64,000 nt of DNA from UBA5239 sp031548025 (GTDB taxonomy: Bacteria; Verrucomicrobiota; Lentisphaeria; Victivallales; Victivallaceae). This document shows positions 25,891-35,179 of this stretch, piece by piece (the first letter of the stretch is position 1; each line of letters starts with the position of its first letter). The DNA lies in the NCBI GenBank assembly GCA_031548025.1, contig JAVBRM010000086.1:17816-81815 (forward strand). Reading direction: 5' to 3'. Made by a program: the position numbers and the translations under genes. The notes beneath the pieces were generated by a model that searched no databases, was not told the DNA's origin, and saw nothing but the letters and a program-made list of their open reading frames with translations.

Positions 25891-27189
25891 ATGTCGGCAA
25901 AAATCGTCGTTTTGGGCGGAGGCCCCGCCGGTATCGGCGCTGCCATCGCGGCCGGAAGAATCCCCGGAGCGGAAGTCACCCTGATCGAACAGGCCGGAAT
26001 GGCCGGCGGCACCTGGACAGTCGGTTTGCAGAACCACTTTATCTGCATGCACGACCATCAGAAAGTCATCATTCGCGGTATTGCGTTGGAGCTGTTGAAA
26101 CGGCTCGCCGCCGATAACGAGGGCGAAGATCCGGAGGAAAAAGTCAAAACCCAGCCCCGTTGCTGGTGGAGCAATTTCGACCCGGAAGGCTTGAAGTATC
26201 AACTCGACCAGATGCTGGTGAAGGCCGGAGTCAATATCCGTTATCACTCGTTCGGAGTCGGCGCCCGGGTCGAAGCCGGCAAAGTCACCGGGCTGGAAGT
26301 CGAAAGCAAGTCGGGACGCGAATTTTTCGCCTCCGATGTCGTCATCGACTGTTCCGGCGATGCCGATGTCGCCTGGTGGGCCGGAGCCCGAACCGTCAAA
26401 GGGCGTGAAGACGGCTTGATGCAGCCGGTTACCACCGCTTTCATGCTGGCGAACGTCGATTGGGAGCGCGCCTCCGCTTTCAACAAGGCCAATCCTCAAG
26501 CCCTGCCCCAAGCCGAAAAACAGGCCCGGGCCGCCGGAGAATTGACCGATTACCCGATCTCGCTTTATATCGGTTGCCCCACTCCTATTCCCGGAGTGAG
26601 TTATCATAATATGACCCGGGTTCTGAATGTCGACGCAACCAACACCGCCGACCTGACCCGTGCCGAAATCGAAGGACGCCGCCAAGCCCGCCAGGCCGCA
26701 CGCTTTTTCCAGAAACACATCGTCGGATTCGAGCGGGCGCGCTTGATTGCCACCGGTCAAATCGGCCTGCGCGAAACACGCCGAATCTGCGGGCTCTACA
26801 CCATGGTCCGGGAAGATATCATGGAATCACGCAAATTTGCCGATGCGGTTGCCTGTCACGCCAACTATATCGACATGCACAGTCCCGACGGCGACGGCGG
26901 CGAAACCAATTCCGGTGATTTCTTTCATCCGCCGGAAGGCGATTACTATCAGGTTCCCTATCGGGCACTGGTACCGGAAATCATCAACGGCCTACTGGTC
27001 GCCGGACGCTGTATTTCCGCCGACCGCGCGGCTCTGGGTTCGGTACGGACAACCGCGTGTTGCGTGGCCCTGGGCCAGGCCGCCGGTATCGCCGGAGTCC
27101 TTGCGGCGCAGAATTCACTCGAAGTAAGAGACCTGCCCTATGAGCTCCTGCTCCGGGAAATGCAAAAACAGGATGTCTATCTCGGCTGA
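25891..27189 (+). CDS. FAD-dependent oxidoreductase
   Basis: This 432-residue protein has an N-terminal FAD-binding Rossmann fold (VVLGGGPAGIGAAIAAGR, glycines at 9-14) followed by a glutamate about ten residues after the second strand (TLIEQ). A C-terminal FAD loop reads RCISADRAALGSVRTTACC. The arrangement fits the 'FAD_oxidored' family common beside glycosidases in Lentisphaerota and Planctomycetota. Its cysteine-containing loop and substrate are unknown. The ribosome-binding site GGAG overlaps the preceding stop region, so it is translationally linked to the glycosidase genes. It ends 6 bp from the convergent AraC gene. Confidence 0.82.
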   Translation: MSAKIVVLGGGPAGIGAAIAAGRIPGAEVTLIEQAGMAGGTWTVGLQNHFICMHDHQKVIIRGIALELLKRLAADNEGEDPEEKVKTQPRCWWSNFDPEGLKYQLDQMLVKAGVNIRYHSFGVGARVEAGKVTGLEVESKSGREFFASDVVIDCSGDADVAWWAGARTVKGREDGLMQPVTTAFMLANVDWERASAFNKANPQALPQAEKQARAAGELTDYPISLYIGCPTPIPGVSYHNMTRVLNVDATNTADLTRAEIEGRRQARQAARFFQKHIVGFERARLIATGQIGLRETRRICGLYTMVREDIMESRKFADAVACHANYIDMHSPDGDGGETNSGDFFHPPEGDYYQVPYRALVPEIINGLLVAGRCISADRAALGSVRTTACCVALGQAAGIAGVLAAQNSLEVRDLPYELLLREMQKQDVYLG

Positions 27190-27195
27190 TACCGA

Positions 27196-28065
27196 TCAGA
27201 AGATGCCCGGCGGGATCCAACCGTTCTCGCGGAACTGTCCGGGCGTCATATGCAACAGTCCTTTAAAAGTCCGGATAAAGGCGGCGCTGGTGCTGTAACC
27301 CATTTTATCGGCAATTTCCGAAACCGTGAGATTGGTGTCGAGCAGCAGATTGCTGGCCCGCGCCATTTTCTTGCGGTGAAGGTAATCCGAAGGCGACTCC
27401 CGGAGTTTTTCCCGGAAGACCCGGGCCAGGTGCTCACGGGAAATCCCAAGGTGCCCGGCAATATCCTGAATATTGATGTTCTCCTCCAGATGATCATAAA
27501 TATACTCATGCGCCAGCCGGATCAATTCGGAGGCAACCGATTCTTCCTTGCGGGCCTCGACATTGGTCAACCGGGTAATGACATCCATAAACAGCGTCGC
27601 TCCCTCCAACGGAGAAATCACCTGAACCCGTCCATTGAACATTTTGTAGCTCTGCAGTTTTTTGATAATCCCGCTGTCCTGTGGCAGGTTGAAGATATAG
27701 CCGTACTCCCGGTTGAGCGCCCGGACCATACTTTCCGCCGACTTCGAGTAAAAATCCATCCAGATAAAGCGCCATGGCTCTTTGCCGTCCGGCGGGTAAT
27801 AATACGCATTGTTTTTATCGCCATGGCAGTGAACAAACGCCATTCCGGGCTTCATTCTGATTTCCTGTTTTTTGATCCTGAATATCCCCTCGCCTCCGAC
27901 CGTACAAGATATCTGACAGCCATGATGGACGCCTTTTCGCCGGTCGATGCAATACTCCGGCGAAACCTGAATTTCACTGACGATCCTCCGTGGATACGGC
28001 AATGACGACAATTTGGAGGTCATCTCAAACGGCACATCCCACAAACGGCAGCGGCTCCAATCCAT
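27196..28065 (-). CDS. AraC-family transcriptional regulator with cupin-like sensor
   Basis: This 289-residue regulator has a cupin-like ligand domain (ISCTVGGEGIFRIKKQEIRM, MAFVHCHGDK) over the first 170 residues. Two helix-turn-helix motifs follow at the end (INIQDIAGHLGISREHLARVF and LTVSEIADKMGYSTSAAFIRT). GAGG sits 7 nt before the ATG and overlaps the stop of the upstream DUF2079 gene, so it is probably the last gene of that operon. It may also affect the convergent glycosidase operon. Confidence 0.88.
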   Translation of the reverse strand: MDWSRCRLWDVPFEMTSKLSSLPYPRRIVSEIQVSPEYCIDRRKGVHHGCQISCTVGGEGIFRIKKQEIRMKPGMAFVHCHGDKNNAYYYPPDGKEPWRFIWMDFYSKSAESMVRALNREYGYIFNLPQDSGIIKKLQSYKMFNGRVQVISPLEGATLFMDVITRLTNVEARKEESVASELIRLAHEYIYDHLEENINIQDIAGHLGISREHLARVFREKLRESPSDYLHRKKMARASNLLLDTNLTVSEIADKMGYSTSAAFIRTFKGLLHMTPGQFRENGWIPPGIF

Positions 28066-28074
28066 AAAAAAACC

Positions 28075-30288
28075 TCAACGCGGCTTAATGTTGCTCAACA
28101 CTTTTTCAATCCGCCCGATTTCCGGCGGAATATTGTATTCAAACGAATAAACCTCTCCGATTTCCGCCAGCGGCGCCGGAGAAATCCCGTCCCCAAAAAT
28201 CCGGGAGATATTATCCATTCCAGAGGTTCCATGCACTTCAAAAAATATCGTCGCGTCATGTTTTACCTTGTTCACTACCCTGATATAGAATTTCAGCTTC
28301 GAGACAGACAACATTTCAACCCTTATTTCATAGTCCGGTATCCGGGACGGAAGCGGCATTCCCTTGCTTTTCCATTCGCTTTCATCCATTTTTATCAGGA
28401 TATTGGGAATTTCATGCGTCCGGGGCTGTTTATGGAAAATCATTATCCAACAGCCATTGCCCAAATCCCGGTTGAAAACCAACTCGTAATCCTTGTTCCG
28501 CAACAAATTCATCCTTAACTGTTCCGAAAACTGAAAATTATAATGATCCAATATATCAATAACAATCCAATCAAATTCCGGCCGCAAACCGGAGATTGTC
28601 AAACCGACATTGTGCTCGAGAAACAAAAATTGGGCAATTCTTTCCGTCGCCAGAACTCGTGATTCCGGCGGTAACATCTTGGAAATTTTTTTAATTTCCT
28701 TATCCCTGTTGATATCAAATAACACCCGCCGCATATTCTGTTTGCCGACCAGGGTCAAGCCATACATAAAATATGATATTCCCACCATAACCAGTATCCC
28801 GGCCAATATCGCCGGCCGGAAACCCGGTTTGAGCGGGTCAGGTTTTAGTCCGCACCCCAGCCATTTCAACCATGGAAACATTTTTCCGTTGTGGACATCG
28901 CGATAAGCCAGGATTGCCGCAATAAAGGACATTGCCACAAATTCAGTCTGGTATGGGGAGCCAATGTTTTGCATCAATGCCGTATCCTGAATGCATACCA
29001 CAAAAATAATCCCAAGGCTCGGCAATAAAAGCAAAGGGCGGCAAAGCACAAGCAAACTCAACGGGACCAGCAACACCCCCATAAAATAAAATGTTCCCGG
29101 TCTGAACAACTGGCCGAAGAAAACACCGGGTTTGTAGAAAGGCGACAACGCAATTTCCATCATCGAACCTCCCAATACGCTGAATCTGCTATCGTAGGCA
29201 TAGCCGTCATTCAAAGCGGGAAATACCCACTTCATAACCAGGAGAAAATACAGTATGCTGATGATGAACATAGCTGCTGCCCAGCCGCGCCGACGGTCCA
29301 AGAAAATTAAAACACTCACCCCCAGCCAGAAAATCGGCACCGTTTCCTTGATCGTCAAGGTAAAAAGAAAAACGGCGAACGCCCATTTGAAATGTTTGCT
29401 TTCATACAGCCATGCAAAGAGATAAATAAAAGGAAGGATCACATATATATCATGAAAGCCGCAATACGTGCAATAGTTCATATTGGAAACTGAAGGATAT
29501 AAAATAACGGCCACAGCAAGCAGCAGAGCGGCTCCCGATGGGATTTTAAATTTTCTTGCCCACAGGTAGGCAAACAGAGAACCGCAACACAGCAGGCACG
29601 CACTGAACCAGAAAAAAGTCCAGAAGCCGCCTTTGCTCAGCCATACAAACGGCATAATTAAAATAATTGTTCCCGGAATAAAGTGTTCTCCCATAAAACT
29701 TCTTCCAGAATCTGAGCACAAAAACCATTTTCCCTGTAATGAATTCAAGGCAATATCGTAATACACGCCCCAGTCGTTATAACCCAAGGCCATGGTATTC
29801 AATCCCTTGACCTGCATCAAGGCGAAATACACGGTTACCAGCAAAATTATCGCAACCATGATATACAGATTATAACGGCTATCCAGTTTTGCCAGCCATT
29901 TATCCGTTCCGGGCCAGATCAGCATCAGGCGGTATATTGACACTCCAATGATAAATATCATCGGCAACATGCTGTAAAATTCAAATGGAACCCACAATAA
30001 GAGCCACAACAGAAGCAATGGCGACAAGGCCTTATTAAACAAATATCCGCAGTCGCCCACGCATTTTGCTACTTTGCCGTATGCATGCAGAAGCGCAACA
30101 GTCAATAGCCCCATTCCCAAGGTGCATACCGCCAACAACGGGATATCGGTATTGTTATCCTGACTGATTTTGTAAATCAACACGGAAGTGCTGGTCGCAT
30201 AAAATACCGATTTATAGTATGCGATCCCCAACCCCCCACCAAGAATTCCCGCCAATAAAAATTGCAGCCAGTTTTTCTTCAACTTCAT
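28075..30288 (-). CDS. DUF2079-family polytopic membrane protein (copy b)
   Basis: This 737-residue inner-membrane protein has about ten hydrophobic helices in the first 500 residues and a C-terminal, probably periplasmic, domain of about 200 residues. Diagnostic DUF2079 segments are YNDWGVYYDIALNSLQGKW, MGEHFIPGTIILIMPFVW and HDIYVILPFIYLFAWLYES. The fold is thought to resemble GT-C glycosyltransferases, but no catalytic assignment is safe. The ATG has AAGG 4 nt upstream and follows its paralogue after 12 bp. It is the second gene of a three-gene operon. Confidence 0.85.
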   Translation of the reverse strand: MKLKKNWLQFLLAGILGGGLGIAYYKSVFYATSTSVLIYKISQDNNTDIPLLAVCTLGMGLLTVALLHAYGKVAKCVGDCGYLFNKALSPLLLLWLLLWVPFEFYSMLPMIFIIGVSIYRLMLIWPGTDKWLAKLDSRYNLYIMVAIILLVTVYFALMQVKGLNTMALGYNDWGVYYDIALNSLQGKWFLCSDSGRSFMGEHFIPGTIILIMPFVWLSKGGFWTFFWFSACLLCCGSLFAYLWARKFKIPSGAALLLAVAVILYPSVSNMNYCTYCGFHDIYVILPFIYLFAWLYESKHFKWAFAVFLFTLTIKETVPIFWLGVSVLIFLDRRRGWAAAMFIISILYFLLVMKWVFPALNDGYAYDSRFSVLGGSMMEIALSPFYKPGVFFGQLFRPGTFYFMGVLLVPLSLLVLCRPLLLLPSLGIIFVVCIQDTALMQNIGSPYQTEFVAMSFIAAILAYRDVHNGKMFPWLKWLGCGLKPDPLKPGFRPAILAGILVMVGISYFMYGLTLVGKQNMRRVLFDINRDKEIKKISKMLPPESRVLATERIAQFLFLEHNVGLTISGLRPEFDWIVIDILDHYNFQFSEQLRMNLLRNKDYELVFNRDLGNGCWIMIFHKQPRTHEIPNILIKMDESEWKSKGMPLPSRIPDYEIRVEMLSVSKLKFYIRVVNKVKHDATIFFEVHGTSGMDNISRIFGDGISPAPLAEIGEVYSFEYNIPPEIGRIEKVLSNIKPR

Positions 30289-30300
30289 AAATCCTTCAGA

Positions 30301-32508
30301 TTATCTTTTCTTGACCACCGCCATCACTCCGGTCATCCGCCCGAGCTCCGGCGGAATATTGTATTCAAATGAATAAACATCTCCGATTTCCGCCAGCGGC
30401 GCCGGAGAAATCCCATCCCCGAAAATCCGGGAGATCATATCATTATTCAATTCTCCGGCTATCCTGATCTCAATGTCGATATCAGTATCCGAGGCCCGGA
30501 CCAACCTGATATGAAATTTTAATTTATTGGGGGCAATCATTTCACTCATAACCTCAAACGAGGGATGGTTGACCGGAATCGACATTCCCAAACTGCGCCA
30601 TTGGGCGTTATCCATTTTCACCAGAACGGACGGAATTTCCCGCAATCTCGGTTCTTTTTTGAACATCATCACCCGGCATCCGTTATCCAATTCCCGGTTC
30701 ATCAACAAAGTGTATGCCGGATCACGCAACAGTTTGAAGCGCAGCGGCTCGATAAAACGGTATGCGAAATGATCTCTCAGATCGAAGATTATATACTCGT
30801 ATTCAGGATTGAATCCCGAAACGGTAAGCCCCAGATTGTGATCCATAAACAGGAATGACGCCAGGCGTTCGGAAGCCTGGACCCGTGAATGCGGCGGAAG
30901 CTCTTTGGATATCGCCCTGATTTCCTGATCGCGGTTATCCATCATGATAATCGGATACAGGGATTGTTTGCCGATTATGCTCAGGCCAAATAAATAATAT
31001 GACACCATTACCGTTACCAGCATCCCCAACAGCAGACCCATTTTAAATCCCGGCCTCGTTTCCGGCTTCATCCCGTACCCCAGCCACCGCAGCCACGGAA
31101 AAATTTTTCCATTCTGAATATCCCGGTAAACCAGAACCATGGCGACAAAATTCATTGCCACGAATTCGGTCTGGTAGGCTACCGCGATATTCTGCATCTG
31201 GTCGGTATCCTGCAGACAGGTAACCCCGATAATCGCCAGCCCCGGCAGCAGCAATACCGGGCGGCACAGAGTCAACAGACCCAGCGGAATCAACAACGTC
31301 CCCAGATAATAGAAGGTCCCCGGACGGAATAACTGCCCGAAGAAAATCCCCGGACGGGTAAACGGCGACAAGGCAATTTCCTGCATGGAAGTCCCCAGCA
31401 TGCCAAACCGGCCATCATAAGCATACACTTCGTTGAGCGACGGTATAATCACCTTCATCACCAACAGAAAATAAATCGCGCTGACCACGAACATGGCAAT
31501 TCCCCAACTCCGCCGGCGGTCCAGAAAGATAAGCACTCCGATCCCCAGCCAGAAAATCGGCACCGTTTCCTTGATGCTCAAAGTCAGCAGAAAAACCACA
31601 AAAGCCCATTTCATCCGTTTACTTTCATAAAGCCAGGCAAAAAGATAAATAAACGGAAAAATTACATAAATATCATGAAAACCATAAAAAATACAGTAAT
31701 TCATATTGGAAAGCGACGGATACATGATAACCGCCAGACTCAGCAACAACGCCGCGCCGGAAGGAATCTTGAATTTAACGGCCCACAAGTAGACGAAAAC
31801 GGCGCCGCAGCATAACAAGGCCGCACTGAGCCCGAAAAACGCGGCAAAACATCCTTTGGTCAGCCAGACAAAAGGCATCAGGAAAATAATGGTCCCCGGA
31901 ATAAAGTGCTCTCCCAGGAAGCTTCGACCGCTCTGGGAGCACACGAACCACTTCCCCTTGAGGCTGTTCAGCACGATATCATAATAAACCGCCCAGTCGT
32001 TGTAGGTCAGGTACATGACATTCAGTCCCTTGACCTGCAAAGCGGCAAAATAAACGGTCACCCCCAGAAATATCAAACTCACGATATAAAGATTGTTGCG
32101 GCTGCTCAATTTGTCTTCCAGCTTCTCAATTCCAGGCCACGATATCAGCAACCGGTATGCCGATACCCCAATGATGAAAACCATCGGCAGCATGGAATAA
32201 AATTTAAACGGCAGCAGCATCAACGGCCAGAGCAAAATCAACGGTGCAAGTGCCCGGTTGAATTCAGGAAGTACTTTCCGGTTCATCCCGGACGCTTTCA
32301 GGTAAAAATACATCACTCCGAGATTTAACAATCCGAATCCGACGATATATCTCATCAAGGATCCGCCGTATTCCAAATCATTATTATATCTGACGCTGTA
32401 ATCAACAACCGAAAGTCTGGCCAGCCCCAAAAACGCATTGAAGAATACCCCCCCAAAACCACCGCCCAAAACACCCGCTATCAGAAACTGTAATAATGGC
32501 TTTTTCAC
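30301..32508 (-). CDS. DUF2079-family polytopic membrane protein (copy a)
   Basis: This 735-residue paralogue of the next gene is very similar through the membrane part and ends with the same motif (GDGISPAPLAEIG). The start codon is GTG, with AAGGA 7 nt upstream. GSSx segments such as QSGRSFLGEHFIPGT and FYGFHDIYVIFPFIYLF match the family. The two copies lie head to tail and were probably made by recent tandem duplication. It is first in an operon with copy b and the AraC regulator. Possible roles are GT-C-like transfer of a sugar or lipid-linked substrate. Confidence 0.85.
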   Translation of the reverse strand: MKKPLLQFLIAGVLGGGFGGVFFNAFLGLARLSVVDYSVRYNNDLEYGGSLMRYIVGFGLLNLGVMYFYLKASGMNRKVLPEFNRALAPLILLWPLMLLPFKFYSMLPMVFIIGVSAYRLLISWPGIEKLEDKLSSRNNLYIVSLIFLGVTVYFAALQVKGLNVMYLTYNDWAVYYDIVLNSLKGKWFVCSQSGRSFLGEHFIPGTIIFLMPFVWLTKGCFAAFFGLSAALLCCGAVFVYLWAVKFKIPSGAALLLSLAVIMYPSLSNMNYCIFYGFHDIYVIFPFIYLFAWLYESKRMKWAFVVFLLTLSIKETVPIFWLGIGVLIFLDRRRSWGIAMFVVSAIYFLLVMKVIIPSLNEVYAYDGRFGMLGTSMQEIALSPFTRPGIFFGQLFRPGTFYYLGTLLIPLGLLTLCRPVLLLPGLAIIGVTCLQDTDQMQNIAVAYQTEFVAMNFVAMVLVYRDIQNGKIFPWLRWLGYGMKPETRPGFKMGLLLGMLVTVMVSYYLFGLSIIGKQSLYPIIMMDNRDQEIRAISKELPPHSRVQASERLASFLFMDHNLGLTVSGFNPEYEYIIFDLRDHFAYRFIEPLRFKLLRDPAYTLLMNRELDNGCRVMMFKKEPRLREIPSVLVKMDNAQWRSLGMSIPVNHPSFEVMSEMIAPNKLKFHIRLVRASDTDIDIEIRIAGELNNDMISRIFGDGISPAPLAEIGDVYSFEYNIPPELGRMTGVMAVVKKR

Positions 32509-32543
32509 TTTTCATTCCTTGTATCCGTAATAATCATAAATAC

Positions 32544-32572
32544 AATATACATGGGATTTACATTTTTAGCAA
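32544..32572 (-). promoter_or_regulatory. candidate promoter of the DUF2079 operon
   Basis: On the reverse strand TTGCTA (complement of 32567-32572) and TATATT (complement of 32544-32549) are 17 bp apart, 36 bp before the GTG start. Confidence 0.5.
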
Positions 32573-32692
32573 AACATTTGGATTTTTTTTAACACAGAAC
32601 GTAGAGTTTCCAAATGAATTCTTAATAATCCAGTCCGGTTCAGCTGAATAAAAGTCTACTATTCTAATATATTTCTAACATTTCGACGTTGC

Positions 32693-32704
32693 TTCCATAT
32701 GGAA
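32693..32704. promoter_or_regulatory. 12-bp palindrome at the GntR promoter
   Basis: TTCCATATGGAA is a perfect palindrome. It covers the -35 position of the only good -10 box (TATAAT, 32722-32727) before the gntR gene, as expected for an autorepression operator. Confidence 0.45.
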
Positions 32705-32765
32705 TTTCCCGAGTTATGTGTTATAATTAGTATATAGCTAGTGCACAAAGCGTAATAGGAGAAAG

Positions 32766-33893
32766 ATGGCACAACGACCTAAATATCCTCATGTGGCGAA
32801 TGAGTTGATCAACCGGATCAAGAGCGGTGAATATCCGCTGGGCGGCAACCTGCCGACGCTTGATGAAATCACCGAACTATTCAATATCAGCAGAATGACG
32901 GCGGAAAATGCTTTGAAACTCGTGGTACAGAAAGGTTATGCCTCTTCCAGCCGCGGTCGGAAAAGCAGAATCATATCGCGCGAAGCCATCAGCTTTGAAG
33001 ATAATTTCACCAATAAGAATATTGCCATTCTCGGACATTTCGATGTGGAAGTTCATTCTATCCCGCCGATATCGCAAAGAATTCTTTTTTATCTGCATCA
33101 GAAACTGATATCGCTTGGCAATCATGTCATGTGCTTTCAATACCACGAGGACCTCGATCTGAAACCCAACGACATCGACGGTTATGTGATGATCGACCTG
33201 ATGGGATATCGCAGCCATTTCAAGAAGCTGATTGCCGAAACCGGCAAAGCATACGTCGTAATCGATTGCCTGATGTATGACGGCACCGAACCCAATCATA
33301 TCCATCTTTTTTATCAATCGGTATTGTTGAAAGCCGTCAACTATCTCCTGAGTTCCAAGATGACGAACTTCATCTTTTTCAATGTCGATCCCAAGTCGGT
33401 TTCCAAAGCCGCGAATTTAGATCAGCTCAATGAAACCGGCAGATTTCTCTGTTCCAAATTCGTGGTGCCGATCACCAATACCCTGAGCAACTATGGGCTC
33501 GGTCAGGACTGCTTTGCAATTTACAATACCAGTTATCATCCGGAAGACACCGCCAGGCAGATCGAAAAACTGATTCAACAAAACCGGCTTCCGAAAAATA
33601 CCGCGTTTTTTGCCGCTTCCGAACACATTGCCATCGGCATTTACAAAACGTTGAAAAGTCAAGGCTGGAAGCCTAATCGTGATTTCATGATCATGCTCCT
33701 CAATCCCGCCGGCCGCAGCTTGGCATCCATGCAGGAAGTCATGGTAGTGGACATCAGCATGCAGGAAATATGGGCTCAGGTATTGAAATCATTTGACCAT
33801 CAATTCCTGAAACATGGCAACCGCTTCCCCGGTTCCATTGTCGAAGTCACATTCAATCCGCAGTCTCCCGGTGTCATAACCGGTAACAGATGA
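32766..33893 (+). CDS. GntR-family regulator with LacI-like sensor domain
   Basis: This 375-residue protein has a winged-helix GntR DNA-binding domain at residues about 5-70 (YPHVANELINRIKSGEYPLG, LPTLDEITELFNISRMTAENAL). It is joined to a periplasmic-binding-protein-like sensor (AraR-type architecture). GGAG lies 5 nt before the ATG. The ligand is probably a sugar. It is divergent from the DUF2079 operon, which it may control. Its last 20 bp overlap the convergent small gene. Confidence 0.87.
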   Translation: MAQRPKYPHVANELINRIKSGEYPLGGNLPTLDEITELFNISRMTAENALKLVVQKGYASSSRGRKSRIISREAISFEDNFTNKNIAILGHFDVEVHSIPPISQRILFYLHQKLISLGNHVMCFQYHEDLDLKPNDIDGYVMIDLMGYRSHFKKLIAETGKAYVVIDCLMYDGTEPNHIHLFYQSVLLKAVNYLLSSKMTNFIFFNVDPKSVSKAANLDQLNETGRFLCSKFVVPITNTLSNYGLGQDCFAIYNTSYHPEDTARQIEKLIQQNRLPKNTAFFAASEHIAIGIYKTLKSQGWKPNRDFMIMLLNPAGRSLASMQEVMVVDISMQEIWAQVLKSFDHQFLKHGNRFPGSIVEVTFNPQSPGVITGNR

Positions 33894-34299
33894 GCCCTTT
33901 TACTTCGTCCGGCGAAAACAATTTATGACTTGCCGGATCATACCAGGCGGTGTCGGACATATCCTCGTTCATCCGGTAAATCTTGCCGCTCTCGGAATCA
34001 TAGACCCAAGTATATTCAAAATCCCAGAATGCCGCCTGATAACTGCTCTTGCGATGCGAAAAATACACCATGATATACGGAATATGCTGACGGGTATACT
34101 CTTTAACGGTACGTTTCTCCGGGAAACCATCCTCGCTGTGGCTGTTGATGAAATGCCGCAGGCCGGCGAAAACTTCAGCGGCATTGGTCGAATTTTCACA
34201 GACATTCCAGTCTTGCCCGTTATTTAACCGGAACCATATTCCCGATGCCAGCACCAACGCCGGAACCGCAATCAACAATATATTTGTTTTTTTCATCAT
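33874..34299 (-). CDS. hypothetical exported or membrane-anchored protein
   Basis: This 141-residue protein begins with a hydrophobic helix (MMKKTNILLIAVPALVLASGIW), so it is exported or anchored by one helix. The rest contains FAGLRHFINSHSEDGFPE and FWDFEYTWVYDSESGKIYR. I do not recognise the family. The ATG overlaps the TGA of the upstream CPBP gene (ATGA), so translation is coupled and a functional link is likely. A GTG four codons upstream is an alternative start. The 3' end overlaps the convergent gntR by 20 bp. Confidence 0.6.
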   Translation of the reverse strand: MMKKTNILLIAVPALVLASGIWFRLNNGQDWNVCENSTNAAEVFAGLRHFINSHSEDGFPEKRTVKEYTRQHIPYIMVYFSHRKSSYQAAFWDFEYTWVYDSESGKIYRMNEDMSDTAWYDPASHKLFSPDEVKGLICYRL

Positions 34300-35015
34300 A
34301 TACCGATACACCTTGTGATAAGCGCTATCAAAATAGCGACCAGATTGTTCGTTACATGCATGACTATGGCCGGAAACAATGACTTCCGCCAGATCATCAG
34401 GACCTGAAACGCCATCCCCAGAACAAACAATGCCGGCATAGTTTTTAAATTAACATGAATCAGGGCAAAAATCAAGGCGCTAATCAGCATCGCCCGTATC
34501 CAGCTTCCATGAGAAGCCAGATAGCTGAAAATCACCCGCCGGAAAATGATCTCTTCGGTCACCGGAGCGACTATGACCGCCGTCAAGGCAAATACGGCAA
34601 ATCCCGGCCAGCTCAATTGTTTCAGGAGAACTTCAACATAAGTCTCACCGCTGAGATCAATGCCGAAAATCCGGAATATACCGATATTGGCATAGATGAT
34701 TATACTGTTTATCGGCAGAATCAGAATTCCGCATACCACGCCGATTTTCAGGTGCTCCCATTCCCATCTGTCCAATTCCAATATTTTCAAAATCGGAATA
34801 CGGCTCCACATGCACAGAACCGTTATCGCTCCCAAACAGAGTTGCGAAACCAGATTATAAAGGGCAATTTCGGCCTTGGGGAAAAGTACCGCCTGAAGTA
34901 CCGGCAAAATGCAGAAAAAGACAATCATAGCGCCAATCGCCCCAAACAGTCCCCTCAGAATAATCTTCTGATACGGCGCATAACGTTCTTCCAAATCAAA
35001 ATTAAGTTTATCCAT
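34296..35015 (-). CDS. CPBP-family intramembrane metalloprotease
   Basis: From the ATG at 35015 the protein is 239 residues with about seven membrane helices. The Abi/CPBP motifs are present: EExxxR as TEEIIFRR at 153-160 (Glu154-Glu155, Arg159), a second-motif histidine at about 187 (FALIHVN), and a further histidine near 220 (AIVMHVTNN). Members process prenylated or membrane proteins or act in bacteriocin immunity. The role here is unknown. A longer in-frame start is possible but its extra 22 residues are polar and unsupported. Confidence 0.8.
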   Translation of the reverse strand: MDKLNFDLEERYAPYQKIILRGLFGAIGAMIVFFCILPVLQAVLFPKAEIALYNLVSQLCLGAITVLCMWSRIPILKILELDRWEWEHLKIGVVCGILILPINSIIIYANIGIFRIFGIDLSGETYVEVLLKQLSWPGFAVFALTAVIVAPVTEEIIFRRVIFSYLASHGSWIRAMLISALIFALIHVNLKTMPALFVLGMAFQVLMIWRKSLFPAIVMHVTNNLVAILIALITRCIGI

Positions 35016-35179
35016 TGTTGATTCCACTATTGAAATTTTTCCGGAATTGATTAAATTACATCTGTCCCGGGCTTTTTGCAAAAATTTTACTGTTCATAAT
35101 GCAAAATTACTGAACTTTTCCGGGCCGGAAGGGTCTATTATCAATAATTTTTAAGTTCTTTTTGACAGAGGTAATAATT

